From: DASPKT01 sp035627915
GTDB taxonomy: Bacteria > Pseudomonadota > Alphaproteobacteria > Azospirillales > Azospirillaceae
Assembly (NCBI GenBank): GCA_035627915.1
Contig: DASPKT010000331.1
Span: 1-30,633 of the forward strand
Length of the DNA stretch: 30,633 nucleotides
Reading direction: 5' to 3'
Part shown: positions 16,011-24,257 of the stretch, piece after piece
Layout: every line of letters begins with the position of its first letter
Position numbering within the stretch: position 1 is the stretch's first letter
Translations under genes and position numbers: made by a program
The notes under the pieces: generated by a model
What the model was told of the DNA's origin: nothing
The model's input: only the letters and a program-made list of their open reading frames with translations
Database searches by the model: none

Positions 16011-16206
16011 TTGTGCCGCAAGAGCCGCCCCCTGCAGCACGACGAGGCTTGTTCACCTGGGTAAAGTTCGCCTCAAGGTATCTCATGATCGCCTCGTGGC
16101 GGGCTGCCGCGGGCTCCGCGCGCGCTCCAAAAAGACTTGTGACGGCGAAGATGGCGCCCAGATAGTTCTGCTGCAGCAGAAGTTGATTGTCCATGATGCC
16201 CACCAC
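15970..16206 (-). CDS. Short open frame, 78 aa, unassigned, possibly truncated
   Basis: It begins MVGIMDNQLLLQQNYLGAIF and continues AVTSLFGARAEPAAARHEAI, MRYLEANFTQVNKPR, which has protein-like composition and less extreme GC than its surroundings. After about residue 54 the translation becomes Gly/Pro/Arg-rich, suggesting the original gene was cut near 16040 and now runs into transposase-derived DNA. I do not recognise the family. A perfect 13-bp inverted repeat lies 48 bp upstream of its start. Confidence 0.35.
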   Translation of the reverse strand: MVGIMDNQLLLQQNYLGAIFAVTSLFGARAEPAAARHEAIMRYLEANFTQVNKPRRAAGGGSCGTSQLVVPDPPRADH

Positions 16207-16253
16207 CTGGGCACCCCTATCCCTCTAGGCGAGGCTTTCGACAGAGCAAGAGC

Positions 16254-16296
16254 AAGAGCTCCTAACGGAACCGGTTTCAGGCTGTTAGGAGCTCTT
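16254..16296. repeat. Perfect 13-bp inverted repeat with 17-base spacer
   Basis: AAGAGCTCCTAAC (16254-16266) and GTTAGGAGCTCTT (16284-16296) are exact reverse complements, and the spacer contains the palindrome AACCGGTT. There is no long T run on either strand, though CTCTTAATCATT and CTCTTGCTCTT follow the arms. It could be a bidirectional transcription terminator, or abutting ends of a lost insertion sequence. It lies in the gene-free gap between the transposase remnant and the dCache sensor gene. Confidence 0.7.
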
Positions 16297-16533
16297 AATC
16301 ATTGTCTCCATTGGGAGGAAGACGGTCATTCCGAGTGTACTACTGGTTGGAGCCATTCAGGGAGACGACCAGGGCGGAGGACTTGCCGGATCGGGCGCCG
16401 CCACCGTGGGGCTGCAGGGCCGAGAGGGCGAGGTGCTGCGGCGGGCCGCGGCCGCCAGCGCCGTCTGCGCTCCGGCCGGGCGCCTGCTCGTGCTCCTTGC
16501 CGGCGGGATGACCGTCCCGGGCGGCAGGCCCGA
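16297..16533. other. Gene-free stretch downstream of dCache gene
   Basis: Between the inverted repeat and the dCache sensor stop, no frame on either strand has convincing protein character. Minus-strand frames directly continue past the sensor stop as Arg/Ala/Pro-rich sequence without HAMP, kinase or GGDEF motifs, so no lost output domain can be recognised here. Confidence 0.4.
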
Positions 16534-17460
16534 TCAGGCGCCGCGCGCCGGACGCCCATTGCGTCGTCCGGCCGCCCATGCCGCGAGCCCGATGCCCGCC
16601 AGCGCCGCCGCGGCGGCCAGGGCCAGGTCGAGCCCCAGGTCCGCCGTGGCCCCGGCGGCGGCGGCGTCCCGGTCGACGCCGAAGGCGATGAACAGCCCGG
16701 CCGGGTCGCTGGCCGTCGGGATGTAGCCGTAGAGCCGCGTCACCCCATCCACCCCCTGCGCCTCTATCGTTCCCGCCCCGGACGCTGCCGGGCCGGCGTT
16801 CAGCAGCCGCCGGAAGCTCTGGAACGGAAGGCCGACCGCCTCGGCGCCCCGCGGCAGGCGGGCCAGCACGGTGCCGGTGCGGTCCATGACCGTCAGCACC
16901 CCCTCCGCGGTGGCGGGTCCGCGGTCCAGCCGGCTTTGCAGCCAGGCGACGTCGAGGGCGGCCAGCATCACCCCCTCGAAACCCGCCTCCCCCGCCAGGG
17001 GCTGGGCGAACTGGATCACCTGCCGCCCGCTCAGCCGGTCGAGCAGGAGTTCGCTGACCGCCAACGCGCCGGAGGTGCGCGCCTCCTCGAAATACCCCCG
17101 GTCGCGCACCGAGACGCTCCCGGCGGCAGCCGTGCTGGAGCAGGTGACGCTGCCCTCCGCATCCGTCCGGCCGAGGACGGCCAGGTGCGGATAGCGCCCG
17201 GCCAGGTCAGCCATCAGGCGGGCGCAGTCCGCGCCGCCGGCCCGGACCGCCGGCACGTGCGACAGGGCGACCAGCGTCTGGCGGATGCCCTCCACCACCA
17301 GGGACTGCTCGTCCGCGGCGCGTTGCGCGGCGGCGACGGCCATCGCGCCTACGGCCTCGATCCGCGCCTGCCGGTCGCCGGCCTCGCGCCACGCGACCAG
17401 GAGCAGCAGCGGGAGGACCGCGACCAGGGCGACGAGGCCGGAGTGCCGGATTGAAGACAT
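16534..17460 (-). CDS. dCache-type sensor protein without an output domain
   Basis: A 308-residue protein. A membrane helix at about 7-24 leads to a periplasmic sensor of about 240 residues, then a second membrane helix at about 273-295 (LALAAAAALAGIGLAAWAAG), and the protein ends 13 residues later. The periplasmic part has double-Cache features: VEGIRQTLVALSHVPAV in the long N-terminal helix, VRDRGYFEEAR (the RxYF(Q/K)xA-like ligand motif), and ALDVAWLQSRL joining the two lobes. Cache domains bind small amino-acid or organic-acid ligands. Relatives normally continue into HAMP, GGDEF or histidine-kinase domains; here none is found in any frame downstream. Either the gene was truncated or it is a stand-alone sensor working with a partner. 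Confidence 0.75.
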   Translation of the reverse strand: MSSIRHSGLVALVAVLPLLLLVAWREAGDRQARIEAVGAMAVAAAQRAADEQSLVVEGIRQTLVALSHVPAVRAGGADCARLMADLAGRYPHLAVLGRTDAEGSVTCSSTAAAGSVSVRDRGYFEEARTSGALAVSELLLDRLSGRQVIQFAQPLAGEAGFEGVMLAALDVAWLQSRLDRGPATAEGVLTVMDRTGTVLARLPRGAEAVGLPFQSFRRLLNAGPAASGAGTIEAQGVDGVTRLYGYIPTASDPAGLFIAFGVDRDAAAAGATADLGLDLALAAAAALAGIGLAAWAAGRRNGRPARGA

Positions 17461-17570
17461 GGATGCGTCCTGCCAGGGTGACCGGCACGATCATAGAGGA
17501 ACCCGGCCCGATCGCGATACCGGCCCTCACCCGTTCGAGGCAGCCCGCCCCCTGCCCGGCTGCCCGGGCC

Positions 17571-18797
17571 TCAGCCGCGGGCGGCCTGCCGGGCCGGGCG
17601 GCTCGGCGTCGGCACGGCCTCGCGCCGGGTCAGCCGCAGCACCGCCCAGCCGGCGAGGCCGGACAGGACCGAGCCGCCCAGCACGCCCAGCTTGACCGCG
17701 TCCACCAGCTCCGGCCGGCCGGGGAAGGCCAGCGCGCCGATGAACAGGCTCATGGTGAAGCCGATGCCGCACAGCAGCGCCACGCCGTACACCTGCCCCA
17801 TCGTGGCGCCGGCCGGCACGTCGGCCCAGCCCAGGCGCACCGCCGCCCAGGCGGCGCCGAAGACGCCGACCTGCTTGCCCACGAACAGCCCCAGCGCGAT
17901 GCCCAGCGGCACCGGGCCAAGCAGCAGGGCGGCGTCCACGCCGGCGAAGGACACCCCGGCATTGGCGAAGCCGAAGACGGGGATGACCAGGAAGGCGACC
18001 CAGCCGTGCAGCCCGTGCTCCAGCCGGTGCAGCGGCGAGGCGGGATCGTCGGGCCGCCCCGGCGCCGGGCGCAGCGGCACGGTGAGCGCGACCGCCACGC
18101 CGGCCAGCGTCGCGTGCACGCCCGACTGCAGCACTGAGGCCCAGAGCAGGACCCCCAGCGCCAGGTAGGGCCACAGCCGCTCCACGCCGAAGCGGTTCAG
18201 CGCGACCAGGCCGGCCAGCACCAGCCCCGCCAGGCCCAGGGCCGGCAGCGACAGCTCCGCCGTGTAGAACAGCGCGATGATGACCACGGCGCCGAGGTCG
18301 TCGAGGATGGCCAGCGCCGTCAGGAACACCTTCAGCGACACCGGCACGCGGGGCCCCAGCAGCGACAGCACGCCGAGCGCAAAGGCGATGTCGGTGGCGG
18401 CCGGGATGGCCCAGCCGGCCAGCGTGTCGGGCGTGCCGGCGTTGAAGGCGACGTAGACCAGGGCCGGCGCCGCCATGCCGCCGGCCGCCGCCACGCCCGG
18501 CAGCACGCGCCGCGGCCAGGAGGCGAGCTGGCCGTCCAGGAACTCCCGCTTGATCTCCAGCCCGACCAGCAGGAAGAACACCGCCATCAGCCCGTCATTG
18601 ACCCAGTGCTCCACGCTGAGGCCCAGCACGTAAGCGTGCAGCGCGCCGAAATAGGCGGGCGCCAGGGGGGAGTTGGCGACCAGCAGCGCCAGCACCGCCG
18701 CCGCCATGAGCACGAGCCCGCCCGACGCCTCGCTGTCCATGAAGGCGCGGATCGCGGACAGGGGGCGCCCCTTCCGGGCGGTCTTGCGGTCGGCCAT
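17571..18797 (-). CDS. nhaA: Na+/H+ antiporter NhaA
   Basis: A 408-residue inner-membrane antiporter exchanging Na+ or Li+ for H+ in pH and salt homeostasis. Hallmarks are all present: IPAATDIAFALGVLSLLG (TM4 region with essential Asp), LAILDD166/167LGAVVIIALFY with the two ion-binding aspartates, VNDGLMAVFFLLVGLEIKRE near the N-terminus, and the C-terminal half with GFTMSLFIGALAF. Length is normal for the longer NhaA forms. About eleven to twelve helices are expected. It stands alone, leftward, between the histidine kinase and the dCache sensor genes, with about 90-110 bp gaps on each side. Confidence 0.96.
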   Translation of the reverse strand: MADRKTARKGRPLSAIRAFMDSEASGGLVLMAAAVLALLVANSPLAPAYFGALHAYVLGLSVEHWVNDGLMAVFFLLVGLEIKREFLDGQLASWPRRVLPGVAAAGGMAAPALVYVAFNAGTPDTLAGWAIPAATDIAFALGVLSLLGPRVPVSLKVFLTALAILDDLGAVVIIALFYTAELSLPALGLAGLVLAGLVALNRFGVERLWPYLALGVLLWASVLQSGVHATLAGVAVALTVPLRPAPGRPDDPASPLHRLEHGLHGWVAFLVIPVFGFANAGVSFAGVDAALLLGPVPLGIALGLFVGKQVGVFGAAWAAVRLGWADVPAGATMGQVYGVALLCGIGFTMSLFIGALAFPGRPELVDAVKLGVLGGSVLSGLAGWAVLRLTRREAVPTPSRPARQAARG

Positions 18798-18888
18798 CCT
18801 CTGTCCCTCCTCCTCGCTCGCGGTGTCCCGGGCGGGCCCATCCCGGGGGGAACAGGCCCGGGCCCGAAAGGTGCTCTCGATTCCGGCC

Positions 18889-19863
18889 TCACGCCGCCGC
18901 CCGGGGAAACGTGACGGTCACCGTGACGCCCGCATCGACGGCCCGCTCCACGCGGCCCCCGTTCTGCGCCGCGAGCTGTTCCAGCAGGGCCTGGCCGATC
19001 CCGGTGCCCCGCGGCGCCGCGTCGGGATCGCAGCCGCAGCCATCGTCCCGCACCGTCAGCACCAGTGTCTCCGGCCCCTGGCGCAGGGTGATCCCGACAT
19101 GGCCGCGGCGCCCATCCGGGAAGGCGTATTTCCAGGCGTTGGTGACGAGCTCGTTGACCGCCAGCCCCACGGTCGAGGCCAGGCCCGCCTCCAGCTCGAC
19201 GGGGTCGGCGTGCAGCGTCACCACCACGGGCCGGCCGACGAACAGGATCGCGCGCAGGTCGCCCACCAGCCCCTCCAGGAAGGCGCGGGCGTCCAGCACG
19301 GCGGCGTCGTCGCGCAGGGTCAGGCGGTCGTAGACCCGCGCCAGCACCTCGATGCGGCGGCTCACCGCCACCACGTCGCCGCGCAGGTCGCCGCCGCTGC
19401 CGGCCAGGTGCAGCATGGTCACGACCGTCTGCAGGTCGTTGCGGACCCGGTGGTTGACCTCGCGCAGCAGCAGGGCGTGGTCGCGGGCGCTGGCGGCGGC
19501 GGTGCGGAAGGCGCGGCGCAGCGCCTCCGCCAGCCAGGCGATGGTGAGGCCGATGGAGAAGAACAGGGTCGCCGCCAGCAGGTCGTCGGGGTCGTCCGGC
19601 ATGAAGGACCCGCGCGGATCGATCCACAGCCACAGCGCCGCCCCCGTCGACAGGAACGCCGCCAGCACGGCGGACCGGAAGTCGAGGAACAGCGCCGCCA
19701 GCAGCACCGGCGGCATCAGGATCAGGAAGGACCGGCCCGCCATGGTGTCGGACAGCGCCAGCCGCAGCAGGGCGAACAGACCGACCATCGCCAGGGTCAG
19801 ACCGTAGCGGACCCAGGCCGGCGGCGGCGGGCGCAGCAGCAGGTCGCGGATGATCTGCTTCAT
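18889..19863 (-). CDS. Membrane sensor histidine kinase, HisKA_2 type
   Basis: A 324-residue protein. Four hydrophobic helices in the first 115 residues form a DUF4118-like membrane sensor. Then come the dimerisation/phosphoacceptor helix LLLREVNH138RVRNDLQ (HisKA_2/HWE class, H-x-x-x-x-N-D-L-Q) and a HATPase_c domain with the N-box VNELVTNAWKYAF near 235-247 and G-boxes DDGCG and GTGIGQALLEQL. Kinases of this type often feed the alphaproteobacterial PhyR/EcfG general stress response; no response regulator gene is adjacent, so the target is unknown. The ATG at 19863 is chosen because upstream residues are Arg/Pro-rich non-family sequence. It is divergent from the OpgC-like gene. Confidence 0.88.
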   Translation of the reverse strand: MKQIIRDLLLRPPPPAWVRYGLTLAMVGLFALLRLALSDTMAGRSFLILMPPVLLAALFLDFRSAVLAAFLSTGAALWLWIDPRGSFMPDDPDDLLAATLFFSIGLTIAWLAEALRRAFRTAAASARDHALLLREVNHRVRNDLQTVVTMLHLAGSGGDLRGDVVAVSRRIEVLARVYDRLTLRDDAAVLDARAFLEGLVGDLRAILFVGRPVVVTLHADPVELEAGLASTVGLAVNELVTNAWKYAFPDGRRGHVGITLRQGPETLVLTVRDDGCGCDPDAAPRGTGIGQALLEQLAAQNGGRVERAVDAGVTVTVTFPRAAA

Positions 19864-20021
19864 GCGTGGGGTCCGGGGCGGGAGGAAGGACGGGCGGAGG
19901 GCGACAATGGAGATGGACGCCGCGGCCGACATTTCCATCCCCCGGAAATCGTCCTCGGTCCGGGGATGGATGCGGCGGGCGGGGCGTATGCCCAGGATCG
20001 ACCCGCCTTTCCCGGGGCCAT

Positions 20022-21215
20022 ATGCGACGTTTCGAGATACTGGACGGCCTGCGCGGCTACTTCCTCGTGTTCATGCTGCTGCACCACCTGCCCCTCTCCG
20101 CCGGCGTGCCGCTGGCCGGGCTGCACCATGGCAGCCTGGGCTACGTCCAGGACGCGCAGGGCTTCGTCTTCCTGTCCGGCCTGGTCTTCGCCGTGGCCGG
20201 CACCCGCCTGTCGCATCGCGGCCGCGCCGACGAGGTCGGGGCGCGCGCCCGCGCACGGGCCGCGGAGATCGCCCGCCATGCGCTGGGCCTGGTGGCCGCC
20301 CTGCTGACCCTTGCGCTCGCCGTCCCCGCCTCGGCCGCGTTCTGGGGGCCGTTCCTGCCGGACCTCCACCTGGCGCCGGCGACGCACGGGCCGTTGGCCC
20401 TGCTGCTGCTGTACCAGCCGAGCTTCCTCGACATCCTGCCCCAGTACATCCTCTACCTGCTCGCCGCCCCGGTCCTGCTGCGCCTGATCCTGGCCGGGCG
20501 CGGCGCCGCGGTCGCGGCCGGCAGCCTGGCGGCGTGGGGGGCGGTGCAGCTCGGCTGGCACCTGCCGCTGACCTCCGCGGTCGAACAGGCGCTGGGCACC
20601 GTGCTGCCCGGCGCCTTCCTGCGCGGGCACTTCAACCCCTTCGCCTGGCAGGTCCTGTTCGTGTCGGGCCTGCTGGCCGGCGCCGACGCGGCGCGCGGGG
20701 CGCCCGCGCTGGGGCGCTGGCTGGAGCCCGGGCGCACCGGCCCGCTGCGGCTGGCACTGGCGGTGCTGCTGGTCTTCCTGCTGTACCGGATCGGCTTCGC
20801 CCTCGGATGGCTGGAGGGGCCGGCGGCGGAGCGCTTCGGCGCCGCGGCGAACCGCACCGAGTTCGGCCCCGTCTTCCTGCTGAACTTCGCGGCCTTGGCC
20901 TATGCCGTCGCCTGGCTGGTCGTCGCCGGGCCCCGCTCGGGCAGCGCGGCGGCGCGCCGGCTGGCGGGATGGCTGCGCCGGCTGCTGGAGCACAGCTTCC
21001 TGCGCCTGCTGGGCCGCCACTCCCTGCCCGTCTACGCCTTCCACGTGGTGCTGGTCTATGCCGCGGCGGCGCTGGAGTGGGCCGCCGGGCCCCTGGGGCC
21101 GGCCGCGGCGACCGCGCTTGCCCTGGCCGCGGTGGCGGCGCTGGCGCTGCCGGCCCTGCGGCGCGAGGAGCGGGCCCTGGCGCTGCGTCCCCGCGGCACC
21201 GCGCCGGGAGGCTGA
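20022..21215 (+). CDS. opgC: OpgC-like membrane acyltransferase
   Basis: A 397-residue protein with about ten membrane helices. It begins MRRFEILDGLRGYFLVFMLL, the conserved R-x-x-x-L-D-G-L-R-G start of OpgC/acyltransferase-3-like proteins, with an HH pair at about 24-25 and later LLGRHSLPVYAFHVVLVY near 330-347. OpgC adds succinyl groups to osmoregulated periplasmic glucans; other membrane O-acyltransferases of the same fold are possible. The start at ATG 20022 fits the conserved N-terminus; longer versions add non-family residues. It is followed by the ECF sigma gene in the same direction after 64 bp. Confidence 0.85.
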   Translation: MRRFEILDGLRGYFLVFMLLHHLPLSAGVPLAGLHHGSLGYVQDAQGFVFLSGLVFAVAGTRLSHRGRADEVGARARARAAEIARHALGLVAALLTLALAVPASAAFWGPFLPDLHLAPATHGPLALLLLYQPSFLDILPQYILYLLAAPVLLRLILAGRGAAVAAGSLAAWGAVQLGWHLPLTSAVEQALGTVLPGAFLRGHFNPFAWQVLFVSGLLAGADAARGAPALGRWLEPGRTGPLRLALAVLLVFLLYRIGFALGWLEGPAAERFGAAANRTEFGPVFLLNFAALAYAVAWLVVAGPRSGSAAARRLAGWLRRLLEHSFLRLLGRHSLPVYAFHVVLVYAAAALEWAAGPLGPAAATALALAAVAALALPALRREERALALRPRGTAPGG

Positions 21216-21279
21216 GATGGGACGGGATGGAAGCCGGGACGCCGGCGTATATGATGGAAAGCCGCAGGAGGGGCGGACG

Positions 21280-21786
21280 ATGTCGGTCCGGGACATGCTG
21301 ACCCGAGAGATGCCGGGGCTGCGCCGCTACGCGCTGGCGCTGTGCCGCGACGCCCACGAGGCGGAGGACCTGGTGCAGGAGTGCCTGTCGCGCGCCATCG
21401 CCGCCGCCGGCAGCTTCCGCGAGGGCGGGGACGTCCGCGCCTGGCTCTTCTCCATCCTGCACAACGCCTATGTCAGCAGCGTCCGGCGGGCGCGCACGCG
21501 GGCGCAGGCGGACCTCGCCAGCGTCATGCCGACGGAGGCGCCGGCGGACCAGGTCACGCGGGTGGAGATGCGCCAGGTGCTGGACGCGCTGGCCCGCCTG
21601 CCCCAGCATCAGCGCGAGGCGGTGGAGATGATCGCCGTGGAGGAGATCTCCTACGACGAGGCGGCGCGGCGCCTGGGCGTGCCGGTGGGCACGCTGGTGT
21701 CGCGCCTGGGCCGCGGGCGCGAGGCGCTGCGGCAGCTGTTCCGGCGGGCGGCGCCCGGCCTGAAGGTGGTGAGGGGGGAACGATGA
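21280..21786 (+). CDS. ECF-family RNA polymerase sigma factor
   Basis: A 168-residue protein. Sigma-2 region at 10-75 (LCRDAHEAEDLVQECLSRAI and VRAWLFSILHNAYVSSVRR) and sigma-4 region at about 105-160 (LPQHQREAVEMIAVEEISYD and EAARRLGVPVGTLVSRLGRG) with a helix-turn-helix. An AGGAGG ribosome site at 21266-21271 fixes the start. It overlaps the following membrane anti-sigma gene by 4 bp (ATGA), the classical arrangement for release by an envelope signal. Its regulon is unknown; the sequence class resembles ECF factors common in Rhodospirillales. Confidence 0.92.
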   Translation: MSVRDMLTREMPGLRRYALALCRDAHEAEDLVQECLSRAIAAAGSFREGGDVRAWLFSILHNAYVSSVRRARTRAQADLASVMPTEAPADQVTRVEMRQVLDALARLPQHQREAVEMIAVEEISYDEAARRLGVPVGTLVSRLGRGREALRQLFRRAAPGLKVVRGER

Positions 21787-22556
21787 GCGACGGGATCGAG
21801 GATGCCGACCTGCACGCCTTTCTCGACGGCGAGCTGTCGCCCGCCCGCGAGCGCGCGGTCCTGGAGTACGTCGCCACGGACCCCGAGGCGAAGGAGCGGC
21901 TGCGAGCCTATGCCGAGCAGAAGCTGCTGCTGCGCGCCGCCCGCTACGACACCGTCGCCTCCCCGCTGCGCACCGAGGCGCTGGTCGACCGGCTGGCGGC
22001 GGCGCTGCGCAACTCCATGGTCCAGCGCCGCGTCGGCCTCGCCGCCGCCCTGGTGCTGTCGGTCGCCGCCGGCTGGACGGTGCGGCCGGCGGCGGAGCGG
22101 GCGCTGGGCCTGACCGTGCCGGAGTTCGTGCGCGAGGCCGCCGTCGCCCACGACGCCTTCGCCGACCAGAAGGTGCTGCCGCTGGAAGTGGCGGGCCCGC
22201 AGGGCGAGCGGCTGGAGGCCTGGGCCGCGGCGGCGCTGCGCGAGCGGGTCGACATCCCGGAGCTGGAGTCGCTGGGCTGGACCCTGGTGGGGGGCCGGCT
22301 GGTCGCCTCGGAGGACGGGCCGATCGCCCAGCTCTACTACCAGGACAAGCGCGGCCGCCGCGTCAGCGTCTCGCTCGCCACGGCGGAGGAGCAGGCGCCC
22401 GCCATGCTGGAAGTGGCGGAGGTGGAGGGGCTGGAGGTCGGCTACTGGCGCGAGGGCGAGGTCGCCTACGCCGTGGTGGGCGAGCCGGGCCAGGTCCAGC
22501 TTGCGGAGATCGTCGACGAGATCGGCACCGAGCCGCCGTCGCCGGCGGTGCCCTAG
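21783..22556 (+). CDS. Membrane anti-sigma factor partner of the ECF sigma
   Basis: A 257-residue protein. The N-terminus (DADLHAFLDGELSPARERAV, then YVATDPEAKERLRAYAEQKL to about residue 50) is the cytoplasmic anti-sigma helix bundle, RsiW/zf-HC2-like in layout but lacking the H-x-x-x-C-x-x-C zinc residues. One membrane helix lies at about 82-100 (RRVGLAAALVLSVAAGW). The periplasmic C-terminal domain (about 150 residues, with LGWTLVGGRLVASEDGPIAQ and LYYQDKRGRRVSVSL) has the form seen in ChrR-unrelated FecR/RsiW-like anti-sigma sensors. It should hold the sigma factor at the membrane until a periplasmic or redox signal. Translationally coupled to the sigma gene. Confidence 0.88.
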   Translation: MSDGIEDADLHAFLDGELSPARERAVLEYVATDPEAKERLRAYAEQKLLLRAARYDTVASPLRTEALVDRLAAALRNSMVQRRVGLAAALVLSVAAGWTVRPAAERALGLTVPEFVREAAVAHDAFADQKVLPLEVAGPQGERLEAWAAAALRERVDIPELESLGWTLVGGRLVASEDGPIAQLYYQDKRGRRVSVSLATAEEQAPAMLEVAEVEGLEVGYWREGEVAYAVVGEPGQVQLAEIVDEIGTEPPSPAVP

Positions 22557-22577
22557 AAATCCTGGCGATGCCCGGCC

Positions 22578-23666
22578 TCAGCCGGCGGCCGCGTTGGCGA
22601 CGTAGTTGCCGGCGCCGTTGTCGAGGAAGCGGGCGTTGGCCTCGCGCAGCTTCGCCCCCGCCTCGTCGTAGAGGAAGGGCAGGAAGGCGAAGCGCTCCCC
22701 CGAGGTGACCGGGGTCGCCTCGTGCAGCATCGCGCAGGAGAAGACGATGGCGCCGCCCGGGGGCGCCCGGTAGGTACGGGTCCCGAACTCCGGGAAGCGC
22801 AGCTCGCCACCCTCGAACCCGTCGTTGAGGTTGAGGGTCACGGCGAAGCGGCGGTGCGCGGTGCCCTTGGTGGTGTTGTCCCGGTGCGCGCGGAAATGCC
22901 CGCCCGTCCCGCCGTCGTAGCAGGCGACGATGTAGCGCTCCATCCGCGTGGCCTCGAACCCCAGGAAGCGGCGGATGAGCGGGAGCAGGCGCTTCTCGAT
23001 GCGGGTGCGGGCCTCCGTCCTCAGCGCCTCGTCCTCGATCACGCAGTCGGAGCGGCGCTTGTGCGCGTGGTCGATGACCCCGACCGTGCGGCCGCCGACG
23101 TCGCGCATGAAGCCGGAGTCCTCGCCGCCCTTCGCCCGGTAGTAGGCGACCAGCGCGTCGCAGAAGCCGGGCTCGAACACCCGGGGCGCCAGCAGGACCG
23201 GGGCCCAGGGCTCCTGCCCGGCATGCAGCGGCGCCGGCGGCAGGGCGGCCAGGCGCGCCAGGATGCGCTCCCCCTCCTCCAGCCGGCCGCTGTCGAGCAC
23301 CCGCAGGGTGGGATCGAGCAGGAACCAGCCGGTCGTCTCCCCGTCCCGGCCGCGCAGGTAGCTGGCGGCGATCAGACCGTGCGGGTCGGCGAGGAAGCGG
23401 CGGCCGGGCAGCCGGTCGGCCAGCCGCCCCTCCGCCAGGTCGGACGCGGCACCCGTGATGCCGAAGAAGGAGGCGTTGGCGTCGTCGAACAGGTCCCCGC
23501 GCGCCTCGGCCAGGGCCGACGCCCCCGCGGCACCGGGATGGCCGGCCGCCCCCAGGAAGCAGAGCACGACGTAGCGGCCGGCGGCGGTGTCGAAGACGTA
23601 AGTGGGCCTGGTGGCGGAACTGGCGACGAAGTAGGGAGCGGGGTCGCCGGCGAGCAATGGAGGCAT
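22578..23666 (-). CDS. 2OG-Fe(II) oxygenase fused to peroxiredoxin-like domain
   Basis: A 362-residue protein. Residues 1-150 have the peroxiredoxin/AhpC-TSA layout (GDPAPYFVASSATRPTYVFD, then VVLCFLGAAG...FFGITG...FLADPHGLIAASYL), but the peroxidatic Cys position is not a Cys. Residues about 180-350 are a prolyl-4-hydroxylase-type dioxygenase: iron ligands H261-x-D263 (HRDN) and H315 (LHEATPV), and R325 (SGERF) for the 2-oxoglutarate carboxylate. The fusion would hydroxylate an unknown protein or small-molecule substrate in the cytoplasm. ATG 23666 gives the natural peroxiredoxin-like N-terminus (MPPLLAGDPAPYF); the upstream extension has no family character. It is convergent with the anti-sigma gene, 21 bp apart. 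Confidence 0.85.
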   Translation of the reverse strand: MPPLLAGDPAPYFVASSATRPTYVFDTAAGRYVVLCFLGAAGHPGAAGASALAEARGDLFDDANASFFGITGAASDLAEGRLADRLPGRRFLADPHGLIAASYLRGRDGETTGWFLLDPTLRVLDSGRLEEGERILARLAALPPAPLHAGQEPWAPVLLAPRVFEPGFCDALVAYYRAKGGEDSGFMRDVGGRTVGVIDHAHKRRSDCVIEDEALRTEARTRIEKRLLPLIRRFLGFEATRMERYIVACYDGGTGGHFRAHRDNTTKGTAHRRFAVTLNLNDGFEGGELRFPEFGTRTYRAPPGGAIVFSCAMLHEATPVTSGERFAFLPFLYDEAGAKLREANARFLDNGAGNYVANAAAG

Positions 23667-23855
23667 GGCGGTCCTGGACCTTGTTGACCGCCATATACGC
23701 GCGGTCGGCACGATCCATCCGGCGGCCCGTCATGCGGGCAAGCCGGCGATGGCGGCACCTCCGGCCGGCGCGGAGCCTATGCGGAAGGAGCGGCGTGAGA
23801 GCATCATGGATGGCCCCTCCTCAGGGCACAGGAGCGGAACGCGTCGATGGATCGG

Positions 23856-24077
23856 CTACACCGATGCTTCAGCGAAGCCGCCCGTGACGGCGCCGATGAC
23901 GAGGGCCGTCCCATACAGTCCGAGACCGAAGACCGAATGTTCGCCCAGGCTCTTCAGGCGGGTCATGGCCGGCTCCGGTGTCCTGGACCCGGCGATGCCT
24001 GAGCCCATGCCCGGCATCATGATGAAGAAGGGCGCGACGAGGAGCCCGAGCGCCAGGATCATCGGAGGCAGGGGCGT
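23856..24077 (-). pseudogene. DUF2938 C-terminal remnant
   Basis: The leftward frame reads LPPMILALGLLVAPFFIMMP, then GMGSGIAGSRTPEPAMTRLK, SLGEHSVFGLGLYGTAL, matching the last two membrane helices of DUF2938 integral membrane proteins (family length about 160). The upstream two thirds are missing: homology stops near 24077 and is replaced directly by a fragment of an MFS transporter in another frame. A start at ATG 24062 could give a 68-residue peptide but is probably not functional. Confidence 0.6.
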
Positions 24078-24079
24078 GG

Positions 24080-24245
24080 AATCACGTGCCACTGCAGGCC
24101 GAGGTTGGACGCCTCCTGCGACAGGCCGCACAACCGCATCGCCGGGGGAGCGGCCGTCATGATGAAGTTCATGAGCAGGTAGGACACCGTCCCGCAGATG
24201 ACGGCGGTGACGAAGCGGGACTGGCGCGCGATCACGGCGAGCGGG
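24080..24245 (-). pseudogene. MFS transporter internal fragment
   Basis: The leftward frame reads AVIARQSRFVTAVICGTVSY, then LLMNFIMTAAPPAMRLCGLS, QEASNLGLQWHVI, a segment typical of one MFS subgroup (a helix with SYxLMNFxMTAxPxAM followed by the QWHV-I-A-M-Y-x-PSFFTG motif). The motif is cut off right after QWHVI at 24080. Neither end of the transporter is present, so this is a roughly 55-codon relic sandwiched between two other gene fragments. Confidence 0.6.
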
Positions 24246-24257
24246 CGGCCGCCGGCA

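Noticed and set aside
16340..16579. Walker-A-like GGARSGKSS on the minus strand
   Set aside because: The frame has no further P-loop protein features and sits in Arg/Pro/Gly-rich read-through after the dCache sensor stop; most likely chance.
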